Part shown: piece after piece, positions 1 to 14,061 of the stretch
How the letters are laid out: every line of letters begins with the position of its first letter
How positions within the stretch are numbered: the stretch's first letter is position 1
DNA from: Liolophura sinensis
Taxonomy: Eukaryota; Mollusca; Polyplacophora; Chitonida; Chitonidae
Reading direction: 5' to 3'
DNA: 64,000 bases
Assembly: GCF_032854445.1 (NCBI RefSeq)
Contig: NC_088302.1
Location: 30,659,979-30,723,978 of the forward strand
Translations under genes and position numbers: made by a program
Notes under the pieces: generated by a model
Seen by the model: only the letters and a program-made list of their open reading frames with translations
Databases searched by the model: none
Told to the model about the DNA's origin: nothing

Positions 1-110
1 AAACCAGGCACAGCCCGGGGGAAACCCACAACCATCCTCAGGTTGCTGGAAGATCTTCCCACGTACGGCCGGAGAGGAAGCCAGCATGAGCTGGACTTGA
101 ACTCACACCG
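1..110 (-). mobile_element. SINE family 1, partial, cut by window start
   Basis: Reverse complement carries the B-box/core part (GTGAGTTCAAGTCCAGCTC through the CCCGGGCTGTGCC core). The tRNA head is missing, and the tail lies outside the window. Confidence 0.85.
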
Positions 111-292
111 ACCGAATAAATAGATATTCTAGCATACTATTGTATACCACAGTTATCATATGGATGTATGATAATAGATCCTTATAGTACCTAAGTCTAT
201 TGGTCCACTTTATATTGTGATAATTTATCTTTTAAAGTTGCAGGATGTTATGTACCATGTGCATGTATGTAAGTAATCAGTAAATATTTTTA

Positions 293-567
293 CCCGGGGC
301 CTCCGTGGCTCAGTCGGTTAGCGCGCTAGCGCTGCGTAGTGACCCAGAAGCCTCTCACCAATGCGGTCGCTGTGAGTTCAAGACCAGCTCATGCTGGCTT
401 CCTCTCCGGCCGTACGTGGGAAGGTCTGCCAGCAACCTGCGGATGGTCGTGGGTTTCCGCCGGGCTCTGCCCGGTTTCCACCCCCCATAATGCTGGCCGC
501 CGTCGTATAAGTGAAATATTCTTGAGTACGACGTAAAACACCAATCAAAAAAAAAAAAAAAAAAAAA
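293..567 (+). mobile_element. SINE family 1, full length
   Basis: The tRNA-derived head has a perfect Pol III A box TGGCTCAGTCGG and a B box-like GAGTTCAAGACC. It is followed by the conserved core (ATGCTGGCCGCCGTCGTATA, AAATATTCTTGAGTACG), CACCAATC and a 21-bp A tail. It lies in a DLC1 intron. It is about 275 bp and serves as the reference copy for this family here. Confidence 0.93.
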
Positions 568-822
568 TATTTATACCAGGCTAGTGTGTGTACATGTATA
601 TTATAAAACATCCATGTGCATGCTAATGCAGGTAATTAATATGTAATATGTATATAATATGCATCAGGCCACTAACACCTGTACATGTTTTACATTGTTC
701 AGTGAAAATGTATCACTAGCCACATACATAGCGTTATCAATTACTATGCATTAAGTGTACATACCATGCAGACTTTGATATATATATGGACTAAGATAGA
801 AATTATCTGTTCTGTTTTTCAG

Positions 823-3800
823 ATGGCCTGTTTCCCATCGAGCTGACCAGTGTAGAAGTGGACCATGACTTTTTAGACTCAGATTCTATTCAGCCCTTGT
901 ATAGGTAAGTTTATAGTTACACTGAATATTTTGTTATTTGTCAGATTAAAGTGTTGTGAAATTTAAAAATCATTTGTTTGTAGAATATCATAGCATAGCT
1001 GAGTTGTCTCCCAAACAAACCCCTTTGGTCACCTATTTGGTCTCTACGGGCACTTGCTAATGTATGTGACATCACCATAGCAGATCAAACAAAAATGTCA
1101 GCCATATTGGAGACTTTATTAACATTGACCTATATAGAGCAGTTCTCCACAATGGTGGTGTATTTTCTGATCACTCTTGACATAACAAATAATAAAGAGA
1201 GTTAATTTGTTTTCTAGCTCTCAGTAAGTAATTTCCTGAAACAAGAAAGTTTTCTATTGATACTTGTAGTCACAGTTAACAGGAGTTATATCAGCACAGT
1301 CATTCTGACAAAAAGTTGTTCCAACTTTTTCCTTTATAATGTCATTAATTTGGTTAATCATGCATCAAAAACTGATGTCTGATGACAAAAAGGCACAAAA
1401 AAGACAAAGAAAATTCCTGAAGTAGTTATGTGTATATAGTATAGACAAAAAGGGCCTGTTCCAATTTTTCCTGTACAGAGACATGTGCAGGCATTAAGTG
1501 TGTCACATGTTTGTATTGGACCATGTAACTATTGTGAAGATTGGTGTGTTTGTGTGTATCATGTAAACACCACATGTAAGCCTCCAAACAGTGCTGTTAT
1601 CAATCAAGCCCTTGTTGAGTCTGTGTCCCCCCTTCACATTTGGTCCCTTGTTGAGTCTATGTGTCCCCCCTTCACATTTGGTCCATGTCAATCAAATTAG
1701 GAGAGTCTTTGTTTTCATTTGAATGTGAAATGTTTGACATGTGGAATTGTTATGTTTACACATCTGTTGTTGAACTATTACCTTGTCTGTCACTACAGTA
1801 ACTATCTTTTACATCCATTTTAGGTCAGTCAGTCCATTTTAACAATATTCAAACTATCCCCTCTGTAATTCTTAAAAAATTTTCAAGCAAAATTGCGAAT
1901 TTTGAAATTTATGCATCAAAGTTCAATTCTAATTTTGAGTTATATCTGAAAGTACAGTTGTTGTTGTTGCTTTTTCCACATCCAAAATGTTGATAAATTG
2001 TTTTATATTTTTAAATTATACATTTTATTTATACAAATATTTATGTGTAAATTTACAGGTATATTATATAAAGATATATTAGTACTGATGAGACAGCTTA
2101 TGATTTCTATCACTCTTATTATATTAAAATTGTTTTGTTAGAGTTTTGGCCAGACACAATATCCTGTGACATACCCATTTATCTCCGCCCATCGCAAAAT
2201 GTTATATTTGAAAACTTACAGAATTTTAAAAATTTTATGCTCCAACGTGCATTAAATGACGTATTACATCCTTAATTAATTTACATCCTGAAAAGTGAGA
2301 TTTTCTCTTTCTCAGTTCAAATTCATTTAATTCACCAGGAGCAACGTGATGCAAAAGGAGTGTTTATCAAAATGTGTATCGTGTTTACCCTAATACTGAC
2401 TGAAAGTGTATCATTGAAGGTAGACCTATTTTTTGTCAGTTTGAAGAAAAAAGTTTTTTTAAGAGTATCCTGTTTCTTGCGAACTTTGTCCTGAGACAAG
2501 ACACCAGAATTTTTCTGGAAGAAAAAAAATGGTGTTTTTTTTTTTCTTCGGGATGTTTTAATGAACATTTTTGGCAGTTTATATTGAGTTGGCTGTTGGT
2601 ATTGCATTCCCAAATATACACTTACTCGCACTTTTAGGTGCCATGTCATTCTGACCCAGAACAAGCCAGAGATCTGCTCACAGCCAGAAACTTCATCTGC
2701 AAGCAAAATCTCTGCCTGACATTTATGGCTGAATGTCACATTAAAAGCTTCTTTATTGGGTTGTATTTTGCCTTCCTGAAGTTTCAAGTAGAAACTGTTG
2801 ACAGCCAAACTATTGTGTATGAAATTTATTTCGCCAACCGATAGACATAAACATTCAGGCTGGTTTAGGAAGACATGACTTCAACTGTTGCATGTTTTAG
2901 AGGTTGGGTTGACTTGCCTAATGAGAACTTGCTGAAATGTGCCTAATTTTAGAAGTTGCTAAAATGTGCCTAATTTTAGAACATTATGTACTGACCCATA
3001 ATGGCCACACATACCTGGTTGGACAAAAAACCCCATATAATATTAACTTTATTTCATTTTGATTTGCTTCAACCTAATATTAGCCACAGAGTGCAGTACA
3101 AAAATCAATAATTAAATAATTAACACTATCTACAAGTTCAGTGTGTTTGGTGTATTTATATCGAGCTATTTATATTTTACAGGCGACTGAACACATTAAA
3201 CAAATGTGCTCTTTTGAAAGTAGAGGCTCCATCCAGGAAAGTGGTGAGTTTTTGTCAACATCTGTGTTTGAGGAAAACGTGTGTTCTAAATCCAGTTGCA
3301 AGTTTTTGTTGTTTTTTTTTTTTTTGAACTTATGATATAGCAAAGGTTGATTACCCCAATTCTTCTAAAATTTAGGACAGATGTTAGTTGTGTTGAAAAG
3401 TTGAATATTACATATCTTTACCAGCCTTTTAGAAAGGTACAGATGTGAGTATGTTGTTCATTAGATGGTCTAACCATGTGAGAAAAATGAAACTAAATAT
3501 TCCAGGTAGAATTACATATATACTGGCTAAAATAACCAGACCAGGTGTCCCAGATTTTTAGAAGAAATAAGGTAGACTCTGATCTTGTCACGTATGAGTA
3601 GAAGTTGCTGTCAAATTAAGTTCTTATCTTTTAGATCATTTGCTTTATCCAAACATCTTTTCTCAGTGCCTGGCACAAATATATGATAGGATTCTTGCAG
3701 TGAGTGCCCATATTTGAATTAGGGCTAAATCACACAATTGCTTATCTAATATTAGGTTAAATACGTGACTTGGATTTAATATAATACAAATCTTGACCGA

Positions 3801-6800
3801 GGAATGAGCGGTACTAAATCACACATTTACATCATCAAATCAACCAAAATAAATTAAAAGAAAAATTATCTTAACTTAAAGTTATTTCATCTTAATTTTG
3901 GTGGGGTTTTTTTTTTGGTTTTTTATCCTTGGCATAATTTGGGCACCTATTAAGGGTATGAGAAAATTGCCTGCATGTGACGTTAGCTGCTGTCGCTATT
4001 TTCATGCAGGAATTTCTGATGATGTCTGATTTCTGACATTGATTTTTGTGCCTGCTTCAGACGGATGACTCAGATGAAGAGGACCAGTGTGCTCTCAGTG
4101 ACAAGTGGAAATATCTGCGCACAAGTCGTCGCTGGTCACGGAAAGATCTGGACATTGGTCAGTGTGTGGCCCACAGCCCAGTGCTGCGCTCAGCCAGTAG
4201 CCATGACAGCCTTCTGACCGATCAGGACAGTGTGGGAATGACCGGTGATGTCCGCAAGGGCGATTCGCGCGGACAGAGGCAGCCAAACAAGATGTCACAG
4301 CCCAGCACTCTGACCACGGACTCCAACCAGAAAATGAAACGTTCCACATCTGGTTCTTTCATAGTGAGTCCAAGATTGAGGAGAGCCGCCAGCGAAAGGA
4401 TCAAAAGTGCGCGTAATTTGCTGAAAAGGGTTGAAAGCTTTAAAAGAAGTCGAAGTCGAAAGGCTCCCACAAACATTTCTCAGATTAGCCAGCCTGTCAT
4501 TGTGGACTCCAAAGACATGCAGGCCAAGATACAGCATTTGAACTGTAAGGAGATTACTCCCTGCCCTGACACAACAGCAGCGACAAGTCCGGAAGTTGTT
4601 AGCAGTCCGGAACTTCCGAGAAAGGTGGATAACGGCACAAATTCCCACCTGGGATTTGCCTCGGCGTCATCTGAGGACATGTCTGATAATTCTAGGACGT
4701 CCCCTGAATTGGGGGAGAAAGGTGATAGTAAGACATTGGACCGACCCAAACCCCTTCCTCCAGCTGACCTGTTCACCCCTCTGTCACATACAGAGATGGA
4801 CAGCTCCACACAGGCAATCTCCACAGCAGCCAGAGCCGCTGTGGAGAACCGAATCTCCCGGCGGTCCAATCGGATTAGTCATTTTGCCAATTCCCCAGAG
4901 CTGCCGCACCACTCAGATATTCCCTTACAAACTTACTACTTACCTCAGGATTATATTCCTGGAAGTTTTCCAAAAGAACTCTCCAAAGGCAGTGGGGAGG
5001 CGGAGCCGTGTGCGCGGGTGAGGTTACGGACAGTCAGCGGGAGTCCCGAGGTGGACCAGGCGCAGTCGGCCACCAGTGACCACCGTGCTAGCGTCTACGA
5101 CAACGTTCTCACGGACGACGAGTTGGCAGCGGCACACAAAGAGCTGGATATTATACTCCATGAACTGTTCCAGGATATCAACGGCTTGAGCCATGTTCTT
5201 AACTCCAGTGAACCTGGTAAGCTGTTAAATTCACTCTGCTTTTGGCAGTTGAGGGTAAAAGTGTTCTTCAATATGTTCAAAAAGTTTTACAAACTCTGAA
5301 GCTACCAAATTCAGAATCTATCCACAAACACACCTCTCCCACACAGAAGCATCACACCAAACCTGAAAAAAGGAGTCTGATCAAGTTTAAATACCTTATT
5401 TAACCTCCATCCACTATTACTTAACACTGCTCTCACCACTATCGCCCTAGGGGTGATGTCAAAATTGTCAGGCGTCTATTCTCAGGGTTGAACATTAGAC
5501 AGATGAAAAGCTGTGAGATCATATTCTATGATCTGTGCCTTTGATTCTTGATTCTTGATTATTGATTATTCTGCTACAGTGTAGTCCAAGATGTAATTTC
5601 AAACGTAGATATTGAGTGACTATATACTGTCTCATTTAAATTACAGTGTACATTTGCCAGCAACTTGTGGGTGGTCATGGGTTTCTGTTGGGCTCCGCCC
5701 AATTTCCTCCCAACATAATGCTGACCACCGTCATATAAGTGAAATATTCTTGGGTACGGTGTAAAACAGCATTTAAATAAATAAATAAATTTAATCACAA
5801 CTGTGAAACAATGAAGATATGCATTACCAGAGTGCTAGTTATTCCATTTTGAAAATTCCTTGAAATACATTCAGAAATTTCCAGAAGTCAGTTAATCAAT
5901 TTTTCAGAAATGACAGATACATCAGAGAGTACAGCTCCCCTAGTGGTAGATTCAGACGACAGTCTTCCTAAACCTTCTCCTGTGAAGGATGAAGTGAGTG
6001 ACGGCAGAGGTAGCTTGTCGTCGCCCGGAGAGGGTGTGACTTCGACATGGCCTCAAGATGGGGGGACTTCACAGGGAGAAACTGGCAATGTGTCACTACA
6101 GTGCGAGTTTGGCACTGTGTCGTCACAGGGCGAGTTTGGAACTGTGTCGTCACAGGGCGAGTTTGGAACTGTGTCGTCACAGGGAGAGTGTGGGACTGTG
6201 TCATCACACAATGCTAGCGAGATTGAGGGCAGCAGAGAGAGGCGTGACTCGGGGGTGGGGTCATCGCTAACCAGAGCTCCCAGGTGAGGGGAATAATGGG
6301 AATTGAACATAGTTTTATTTGTCGAATTGATTTTTGCTCAGTTTGAACCCACCAATGTACTGTCCATTTTCCTCCACCACTAAACTAGAACTTGACCAGA
6401 AGTAAAAATATTTGAGCATGACACGTAACAAAAAAAGTAAAACAAATTTATAAATCAGTAATATATTAGTTACCTTTCAGAGGATCAGTTCATTTCCTAA
6501 GAATTCTGAAATTCCATTCACTACAGATTTGCATTTTATCTTGAGATTTTGTTATGAAAAAGTTATAGTTTTTTATGCAAATAATTGTTTGAAATTTTTT
6601 TATAGAGAAGGGATAATTTTGTATGTAAATTTACACTGGAAGTGTGAGCTACATTTAATGTGTAGACTTCTACACTAGAATAGTGCAAGAAGAAATAACA
6701 CGCACAGGGATTGAAACAGTAAGTAAGTGATAATAATGGATGTCAATCAACATTATGCTGCATAGAAACTGCATTTGCATTTTTTTCAATCAGTGACAGA

Positions 6801-9800
6801 AGGCGCACAAGAATCCGATGGCACAGTTTCCAGAAGTCTCACCGACCAAGCTTTAACAGCCGGAGTCTTCAGATTATTGGATTTTCTGCTGGGCAGCTCA
6901 TGGTGCTAAAGAAACTAGCCATGGTAAAACTAACCGCCATAATGGAGAAGTATTCTCCGGTCAACAGGACAGGCTGGAATTGGGTGGTCAACCGTTTGAT
7001 GAAACGCCCCAAAACCCCCGATTACAAGGATAAGAACATCTTTGGAGTGCCTCTGCTGGTGACACTACAGAGATCGGGGCAACCTATCCCACAGTGCTTG
7101 CTGTATGCAATGCGCTTTCTCAGGAAAACCTCTAAGGACGCAGTGGGAATATTCCGCAAATCAGGAGTACGATCGAGGATACAAAAGTTACGAAATGATC
7201 TCGAGCAAAGACCCGGTAAGAAAGTTGTAAATTCCAAGAAGAAACTTGTAAACTAAAATACATGTAGGTTGTACATCGTGCCTGAATTTGTTCCTTCATG
7301 ATTGGAAATCGTCTGGTTTAATTTGCAGATTACATTTTTGACGGAAATTTAATCTGCTATGAACAGACTAGATTTTTTTTTTTAGTTTTCTTCTTAAAAA
7401 CTATCCATAGCACTACAAAGGTTTGAGTAACAGCAGTAACATTATTACATCTCAGTAGAAAGGTTTGAGTAACAGCAGTAACATCTCAGTACAAAGGTTT
7501 GAGTAACAGCGGTAACATCTCAGTACAAAGGTTTGAGTGACAGCAGTAACACCTCAGTACAAAAGTATTACATGTTCTTATTACAGAAGGTTTGAGTAAC
7601 AGCAGTAGTATCTTATTACAAAAGTATTACATGTTCTTGTTACAGAAGGTTTGAGTTACAGCAGTAACATCTCATTACAAAAGTATTACATGTTCTTGTT
7701 ACAGAAGGTTTGAGTAACAGCAGTAACATCTCAGTACAAAGGTTTGAGTAACGGCAGTAACATCTCAGTACAAAAGTATTACATGTTCTTGTTACAGACC
7801 AGGTAAACTTTGTAGATGAGCTGCAGGCCTATGACGTCGCTGATCTACTGAAGCAGTACTTCAGAGAGTTACCTGAGTGTCTGCTGACCAACAAGCTCTC
7901 AGAGACATTCATCAGCATATTCACCTGTAAGTGGGCAGTTTCTAGATGGAGCTGTCAATTTTAAACACTCTTGAGATAGCTTTTATCTCCACCTCCACCA
8001 AGGAAGTTGTATCTTTGCTGGCATTTGTGTTACGCTAGATACCAGAATTTTTGAAATTGTTCTTCATTGCCAGAAAGGCTACATATTTTGTTTTTACATT
8101 GTGATGATGCCAAGCAGAGTGTTCTCCCTTTGTTGGAACTTCACTGGCAGTCACAGAGATACAGGATTTCATTTGCACTGTTTCGCTTGCACAATAATGA
8201 ATTAAAAATTAAGTGTGATTGTGTATGGGGTGAAGATTCCTCAGATAAAAGATAAATAGTAGCCATTTGGATGGAAAAAAATAATGGCAGAATGTATTTC
8301 TAATAAATGTGGTGAATATACGGAAATATGAGTAAAATATATTGGGTAAATGGGTCACTAAACTTCATTCATTGCAATAATGGAAAGTGTATTCATTGAG
8401 TTTAGGCTTTACAGATGTGATTAACTTGTGATGTTAATCTTGTGAGTTTGTACCGGCAGATGTTCCCCCTGACCTAAGGCTGGAGGCGCTTCAATCAGCG
8501 GTGATTCTCATGCCAGATGAAAACCGTGAAGTTCTTCAGTCTCTCCTCCTCTTCCTCAGTGACATCTCCCTGTCCTCAGATGAGCACCAGGTATGTGTGA
8601 TAACAGTAACTCTCATGCCACTTTTTTTTTGTTTTGTTAAGAATATCTCAGTTTAAACCACCAATTCACGAGGCTGTGTGATCGAATCCAGTTCAAGCAG
8701 GCTTGAGCGCTGTTTCATCTATATAAGGGAAGTGTGATTAAGACATAAATAAATCAGTCTGAACATTTCTTGTGTTTTTTGAGTGTTGAGTTAAAATGGT
8801 AGGTTGATTGATTTTTCTACCATGGCCTTAGCCAGTTTTACACAGAAAAAATTAATTGTGATTTTATGCATTGATGTATCTGAACACCTCAGTGAATAAA
8901 AATCCTATTCTGAACAAATTTTCAAAATATCAGGTAATGTTCATTAAAATTTTTTGTATTACACATGTTCACAGATGACAGCCAGCAACCTTGCAGTCTG
9001 TTTTGCCCCATCACTATTTGCGATCTGCGGCACTCGCAGTCTACCACCCACGGCCAGCCCTCGTATGAAACGTTCCAACAACAAAGGCCTTGGGGTGCCG
9101 GATCAGAGAGAACTTTTAGACCAGAAAGCTGCTCATGAGTGTCTCACCATGATGATTGTACAGTGTAAACAACTGTTCATGGTAAGACTTCCATCTTCAG
9201 CTTTTACTGTTGGCATTTCACCGGTTACATGTGACCATTTGCCAGCTATCTTACTGTCATCGCTGCTCTGGTTTTACTCTCTATGCTGTAGATCTATCAT
9301 TATATTGTATTCCTGCATAAATCAGGATTCTGCTGGTGGACTAAGCATCCCAAAGGCCTGGTCCCTTTGCATTGTTTTAATGTGATTGTATGCTAAATGT
9401 GATGACAACACAGCATTTTGGGTAATTCTAGGCTAGTGACGTCTGATAAATTTCAATTAACATCAGTGCATTTTTTTTTTTTTACCTAGTTCTACTTCAG
9501 CCTTGGGGCAAGGGGGCATGTCGATTGCTACTATTAATGCATTTACGTAAACAGTTAGAATAAAACTCTAACTGAGGTAAATTGACCAGAGGCCCTATTT
9601 CACCGGTTATGTGTGACCATTTGCCAGGTATCACAATGTCGTTGTTGCTCTGCTTTTACTCTCCATACTGTACATCTGTAATTATGTTGTGCCTTATTCA
9701 CCCTTTGATAATGGATATATCTTGACATTGGCCGCCATAAAAATTTAATCTCTGTATCTGTCTCACCTGTCAGATCTCAGCAGAAACCTTAACGAGATGT

Positions 9801-12216
9801 CGCTTCTCTTACATGGAGGAAGGAGAGCCTGTGTCTCTGGAGGAGTTGTGTAAGACGGATGAGTTATCTGCCCCTGATATCACAAATTATGTGGACTCGT
9901 GTATAAAGGGCATCCTGAAGGTAAGTTTAATGTGGAAATAATCATGGGACAATCAGCTGACAATATAATTACTGAAGTTAGCTACACCTATGTCTCACCT
10001 ATGTGTTTCTTGAAGAAAGGTTTAGTGTGGGAATGTTCGGAAGATGTAAAGTGTGAATACCCTTCCAATTGAGACAGGGTAAGACTGCTGATGGATAAAT
10101 CAATGTCAAGAAAAAAAAAAGTCACATGATACATTCAGACTTTTTTTTTTACCTTAGGTGACAAAAGAGATTTATCCAAAAACTCACCTATCAATTATAT
10201 TCATAAAACATAATGTTAGGGTACTTGATCAGGTATGGTCGTGGGTTTCCCCCGGGCTCTGCTCGGTTTCCACCCACCATAATGCTGGCCGCCGTCGCAT
10301 AACTGAAATATTCTTGAGTACGGCGTAAAACACCAATCAAATAAATAAATCAAATTGGGAAAATATTGCAAATGTTCTTTGTTGTCATATTAGGAGGCTC
10401 GTGAGAAGTTTAAGAGCTGGACAGCCTTGCCCGGGGTTGAGGATGTGGACTTGTCATACAAGAAGGTTGGGGACGGTCATCCGCTGCGGCTCTGGCGTTG
10501 TTCCGTGGAGGTGGAAGCTCCGCCCACTGAGGTCCTCAACAGGATTCTGTCAGAGCAGTAAGTCCTGCGGTATCAGTGATTATGGCAACTTTGTTGGTTT
10601 TTCTTAAGCCTTCCAGAAATGTGACTGCTGTCATTTACACCTGTAAGTAAACTGTGCTTGAGTATGGTGTATCACACCAGTCAAATAAGGCAAAGGGGAT
10701 ATGGTGCAGACTTTCGGCCGAAAAGCGACCAGTGCAAATTTAGTTGAAATTTTTGCTGTTTTGGAATTACCTTTCACAAAAAATATGGGACTTGTCTGTG
10801 CATATATGAGGAATAGGTAAAAAATTAGTCTCATTGAGCGTCAAGTTGAGTTTTTTTGGGGTTTTTTTTTTTCTTTTTTGTAGCTTTTTGGTCAGTACAT
10901 GTGGGCTTATTCTTAAAGTCTTGAATTATTAGATACAGTAATTGTTAGGACGCCTTTCAGATATCTGTGGGATGAAGACCTGTTACAGTGGAAGACAGTG
11001 GAGAAAATCAACAACCAGACCGATGTATTCCAGTATGTGAGGAACTCCATGGCACCTCATCCAACGAGAGACTACTGTGTCCTCAGGTAAGCATGCATGC
11101 AGTTATGGTAATGCAAGCGGGGATGCAGGTATGCATGGAACTAAGAAATTTCCACATTTCATAGTTAGAATATTTATGGTACACATAATTCATAGTTCTG
11201 CGTCATTACATAGGTCAGTTGAGGCTCTAACCACTTGCCACATTAGTGTAAATATGATCTTATAGATTGAAATGTCACCTTTATCTATGCCAGAGTGCTG
11301 ATATACATGTGCCACTGTGTTACTTGTTCAGGAAGATTTCCTGAGTATAGCTAAACAATAGCCTGTTTGTGATTGAAAAATGTGCACATGTAGGGGAAGC
11401 ATTCCCTGGCAATATTTGAAAGCATTTTGAATCTACCATTTATGTATTTCTGGGGTTTGTATTTAATTGCTAATTTTTACCTGAGTGCTCAACATGATTT
11501 GATTAAAATGTTGTTAAACTATATACATGATGACTGATACTTAGTGTTGGTACTTTACCATCCCCCTCCAGATCATGGCGGACTGACCTGGCTAAGGGAG
11601 CCTGTGTGCTGGTGTCCACCTCCATAGATCACCCCGGGGCACCCCTGCTGGGAGGGGTGAGGGGAGTCGTCCTGGCCTCTAGGTACCTGATAGAGCCCTG
11701 TGGGTCGGGCAAATCCCGCCTCACCCACCTCAGTCGTATAGATGTCAGGTAAGTCAAAATATTCTGTTGGGTGAACAAAAATGTCAGCCTGCTTTGTCCC
11801 CAACTCAACTTTACAAATAGAACTGTCGGATAATTTCTAATGCATCTAATGAATTTTTTCATGGAGACCATATGTTAGTGTGACTAGATTTACGTCTATT
11901 GGCGTTTTTTATTGTCTTGTAAAGATATTTCATGCAGTTGTGTGTGAAATGTTGTTGTCGTAATGTTTGATTTGATATTCTTGCATTCAGAGATTTTGCA
12001 AGTATGATATGAATGATGATTAATGAGAATAATTTGGTAAAAATGTTTTTGGTAGATTAATAATTAATAACTAATTTAATTTCATGTTTCAGAGGGAAAG
12101 GTCCAGAGTGGTACAGCAAGGTATACGGTCACATCTGTAGCAACTTCATGTGCAAGATAAAGGCATCTTTCACACACGGAGACAACATTTCAGAGGGGCC
12201 AGAAACAAAGGTTTAA
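823..12216 (+). CDS. DLC1: DLC1/STARD13-type Rho GTPase-activating protein, 5' partial
   Basis: Activates GTP hydrolysis on Rho-family GTPases at adhesions and membranes (family knowledge). Coding exons read as 823-904, 3183-3243, 4061-5216, 5908-6283, 6794-7215, 7798-7926, 8460-8590, 8975-9181, 9774-9920, 10394-10557, 10961-11086, 11572-11748 and 12093-12216. All have GT-AG borders and the phases agree, giving 1,099 complete residues. The first two exons encode the end of a SAM domain (FPIELTSVEVDHDFLDSD, RRLNTLNKCALLKVEAPSRK). The serine-rich linker contains TSRRWSR and, near its end, ELDIILHELFQDINGL, like the LD-type talin/FAK-binding motif. The RhoGAP domain follows (6.8-9.2 kb), with the arginine finger in GIFRKSGVRSR. 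A START domain ends the protein (YLWDEDLLQWK, YLIEPCGSGKSRLTH, EGPETKV-stop). Upstream exons lie outside the window. It is the likely single orthologue of vertebrate DLC1, STARD13 and STARD8 and of fly cv-c. Confidence 0.95.
5653..5791 (+). mobile_element. SINE family 1, 3' half
   Basis: Core and tail only, diverged (GTGGGTGGTCATGGG). Ends in AAATAAATAAAT, 117 bp before the DLC1 exon at 5908. Confidence 0.85.
6084..6206 (+). repeat. 27-bp coding minisatellite in the DLC1 linker
   Basis: Four full units and one partial unit of 27 bp lie in frame inside exon 5908-6283. They encode a nine-residue repeat, consensus GTVSSQGEF (variants GNVSLQCEF and GTVSSQGEC). The units are nearly identical in DNA, which suggests recent expansion in a disordered serine-rich linker. 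Confidence 0.9.
7400..7797 (+). repeat. Intronic minisatellite carrying repeated 3' splice sites
   Basis: The unit is about 34 bp around AAGGTTTGAGTAACAGCAGT. An expanded 59-bp form also contains CATGTTCTTGTTACAG. That string is the acceptor of the exon at 7798. Copies end at 7586, 7645, 7704 and 7797, and only the last borders coding sequence. Confidence 0.85.
10234..10351 (+). mobile_element. SINE family 1, 3' part
   Basis: Starts inside the core (ATGGTCGTGGG) and ends AAATAAATAAAT, 42 bp before the DLC1 exon at 10394. Confidence 0.88.
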
Positions 12217-13013
12217 CAAATTGTTCAACAGGCTTAAGGATACCCATGAATAAACTGCACAAAATTGTAGCAAAAAAGTAACCTGGTTTAGCAGAGATTG
12301 AGTCGAGTGTTCCCTAAAATGGAGGCAAGCAAAAAGGGATAAATCTTCACACCTGAATTTGAGATGGGTACAGATTGATGGAGGCATCTTCCTAGCAAAG
12401 GACAGATGCGAAAAGGGATTGAAAGAAAAAAGGGTGAATTTTACAAGACTTCATTATTTTCCCAGGATACAGCCAAACACTGAAACCAGGAAGACATGCA
12501 GGTTTTTTTTTTTTCCTCATAGAACTGCCTCGACAGATAATACTACTGTGGGGCGAAAAATCATGTTGCAATCGCAACAATTTGCATGAAGTCATGGTGG
12601 CTGCCTGATCATGGCTAACATTTGTCACTGCCCTGAAATGTTAGTAAAACCAGCAGAGTCACTGGAGAAATGCCATTTTTGTGATGAACTGTAAATTTGG
12701 GTCTGTACTCAGCTTATAAAAATAGTGTTATAATGTATATATGTACTCGTGGGAGAAAACAGTGCTGTACAAAGTTACATCCCCCCCCCCCCTCCATTGT
12801 CATCTGCAATCTGTAATTGAAATGTGCCATTTTTTTTCAGTCTGTCACTTAAGTCTCTCTTTTTTTTTTTTTTTATTGATGTCGTATTGACATTATTTGC
12901 ATGATTCACTGTTTGTCTCAGCTGCTCAGCGTTCCCATTCTGCATGGAGTTGTCTCCCCTTACAGCTGTGAGCATTCTAATCTGACTTCCTTTCTCGATG
13001 TTCATGTCTCACT

Positions 13014-13019
13014 GAATAA
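13014..13019 (+). terminator. Candidate DLC1 polyadenylation signal
   Basis: An AATAAA hexamer lies 0.8 kb after the DLC1 stop, in SINE-free sequence. There is no transcript evidence. A second AATAAA at 16422-16427 followed by GT-rich sequence is an alternative distal site. Confidence 0.35.
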
Positions 13020-13902
13020 AACCATTCCTGGCCAGAGGCCACTTTCAGAAAAGCTTCAGTCATAAATGACTTGTATTGACATTGTCTAGCCTATAAAGGC
13101 ATAAGATACATGTAGTATAACTTTGTGAGTAAAATCAATTTAAAAACTTTGATGAAAGTTGACCATGAAATCAGCCAATGAAATTTGCATAATGATTCAC
13201 CTTCAGTAATATTCATGACATTAATGTTGGGAAAGATCCTGCCTTAGGTATCACACTAAGAGATCATGTGATATTAGTTGGCATGGAAACATTATGGGTC
13301 TCAATGGGGGTCTTCTAGTTTACCACTGAGTGGAGATAGTTTTGTGATAGTTGCCATGACAGTACCATACTCTGTGTTCATTTGTAATGTGCCATGTTCT
13401 AACAGTGCTAGTACACAGCATTTTACAGTTTTTTCCCCGCTCTTTGTCATGGTGTGAAATAGAAGTGCTACCTCTTGATTAGTTGCTGCCAAATGACATA
13501 ATAATGCAAAGACAGGTCTTATTTCGCGTATTGTAATCAGAATGTTTCTTGTCACACCAGCTAATACTGATTGTTGCACTCGCTCGTTACACGGTTATCA
13601 CAGTTAATTGTAAGACAGGTTGTTAAGTTACTGAACTTAACGTTTCTTTTATTAAAATACTTCACAAACTGATGATTAATTTATATGGCACCAGTAGAAA
13701 ATATTGAACATATTTTAAGCGTTTTATCAAAGGGCTTCTAAATGTAATAAATACTGGTAAATATTTTCACAACTATAGTGCAACAGTATGCAATTTTCAT
13801 ACATAGTAAATATTATAACGTACGAACGTTTTCGGTATTGAAACTGAGAACCTGAAAGTTGATGGAACTGATATTAAAACTATATATGTATCTTAAGCTA
13901 CT

Positions 13903-14061
13903 GGCCGTAAGTGGGAAGGTCTGACAGCAACCTGCGCATGGTTGTGGGTTTCCCCCGGGCTGTGCCCGGTTTCCACCCACCATAATGCTGGCCGCCGTCG
14001 TATAATTGAAATATTCTTGAGTACGGCGTAAAACACCTGTCAAATAAATAAACAAATAAAT
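13903..14061 (+). mobile_element. SINE family 1, 3' part
   Basis: Core from GGCCGTAAGTGGGAAGG through a CAAATAAATAAACAAATAAAT tail. Little diverged. Confidence 0.9.

Noticed and set aside
305-611. Short frames inside SINE copies here and at 13.8, 14.7, 44.4 and 57.9 kb
   Set aside because: They follow the SINE consensus and are not conserved proteins.
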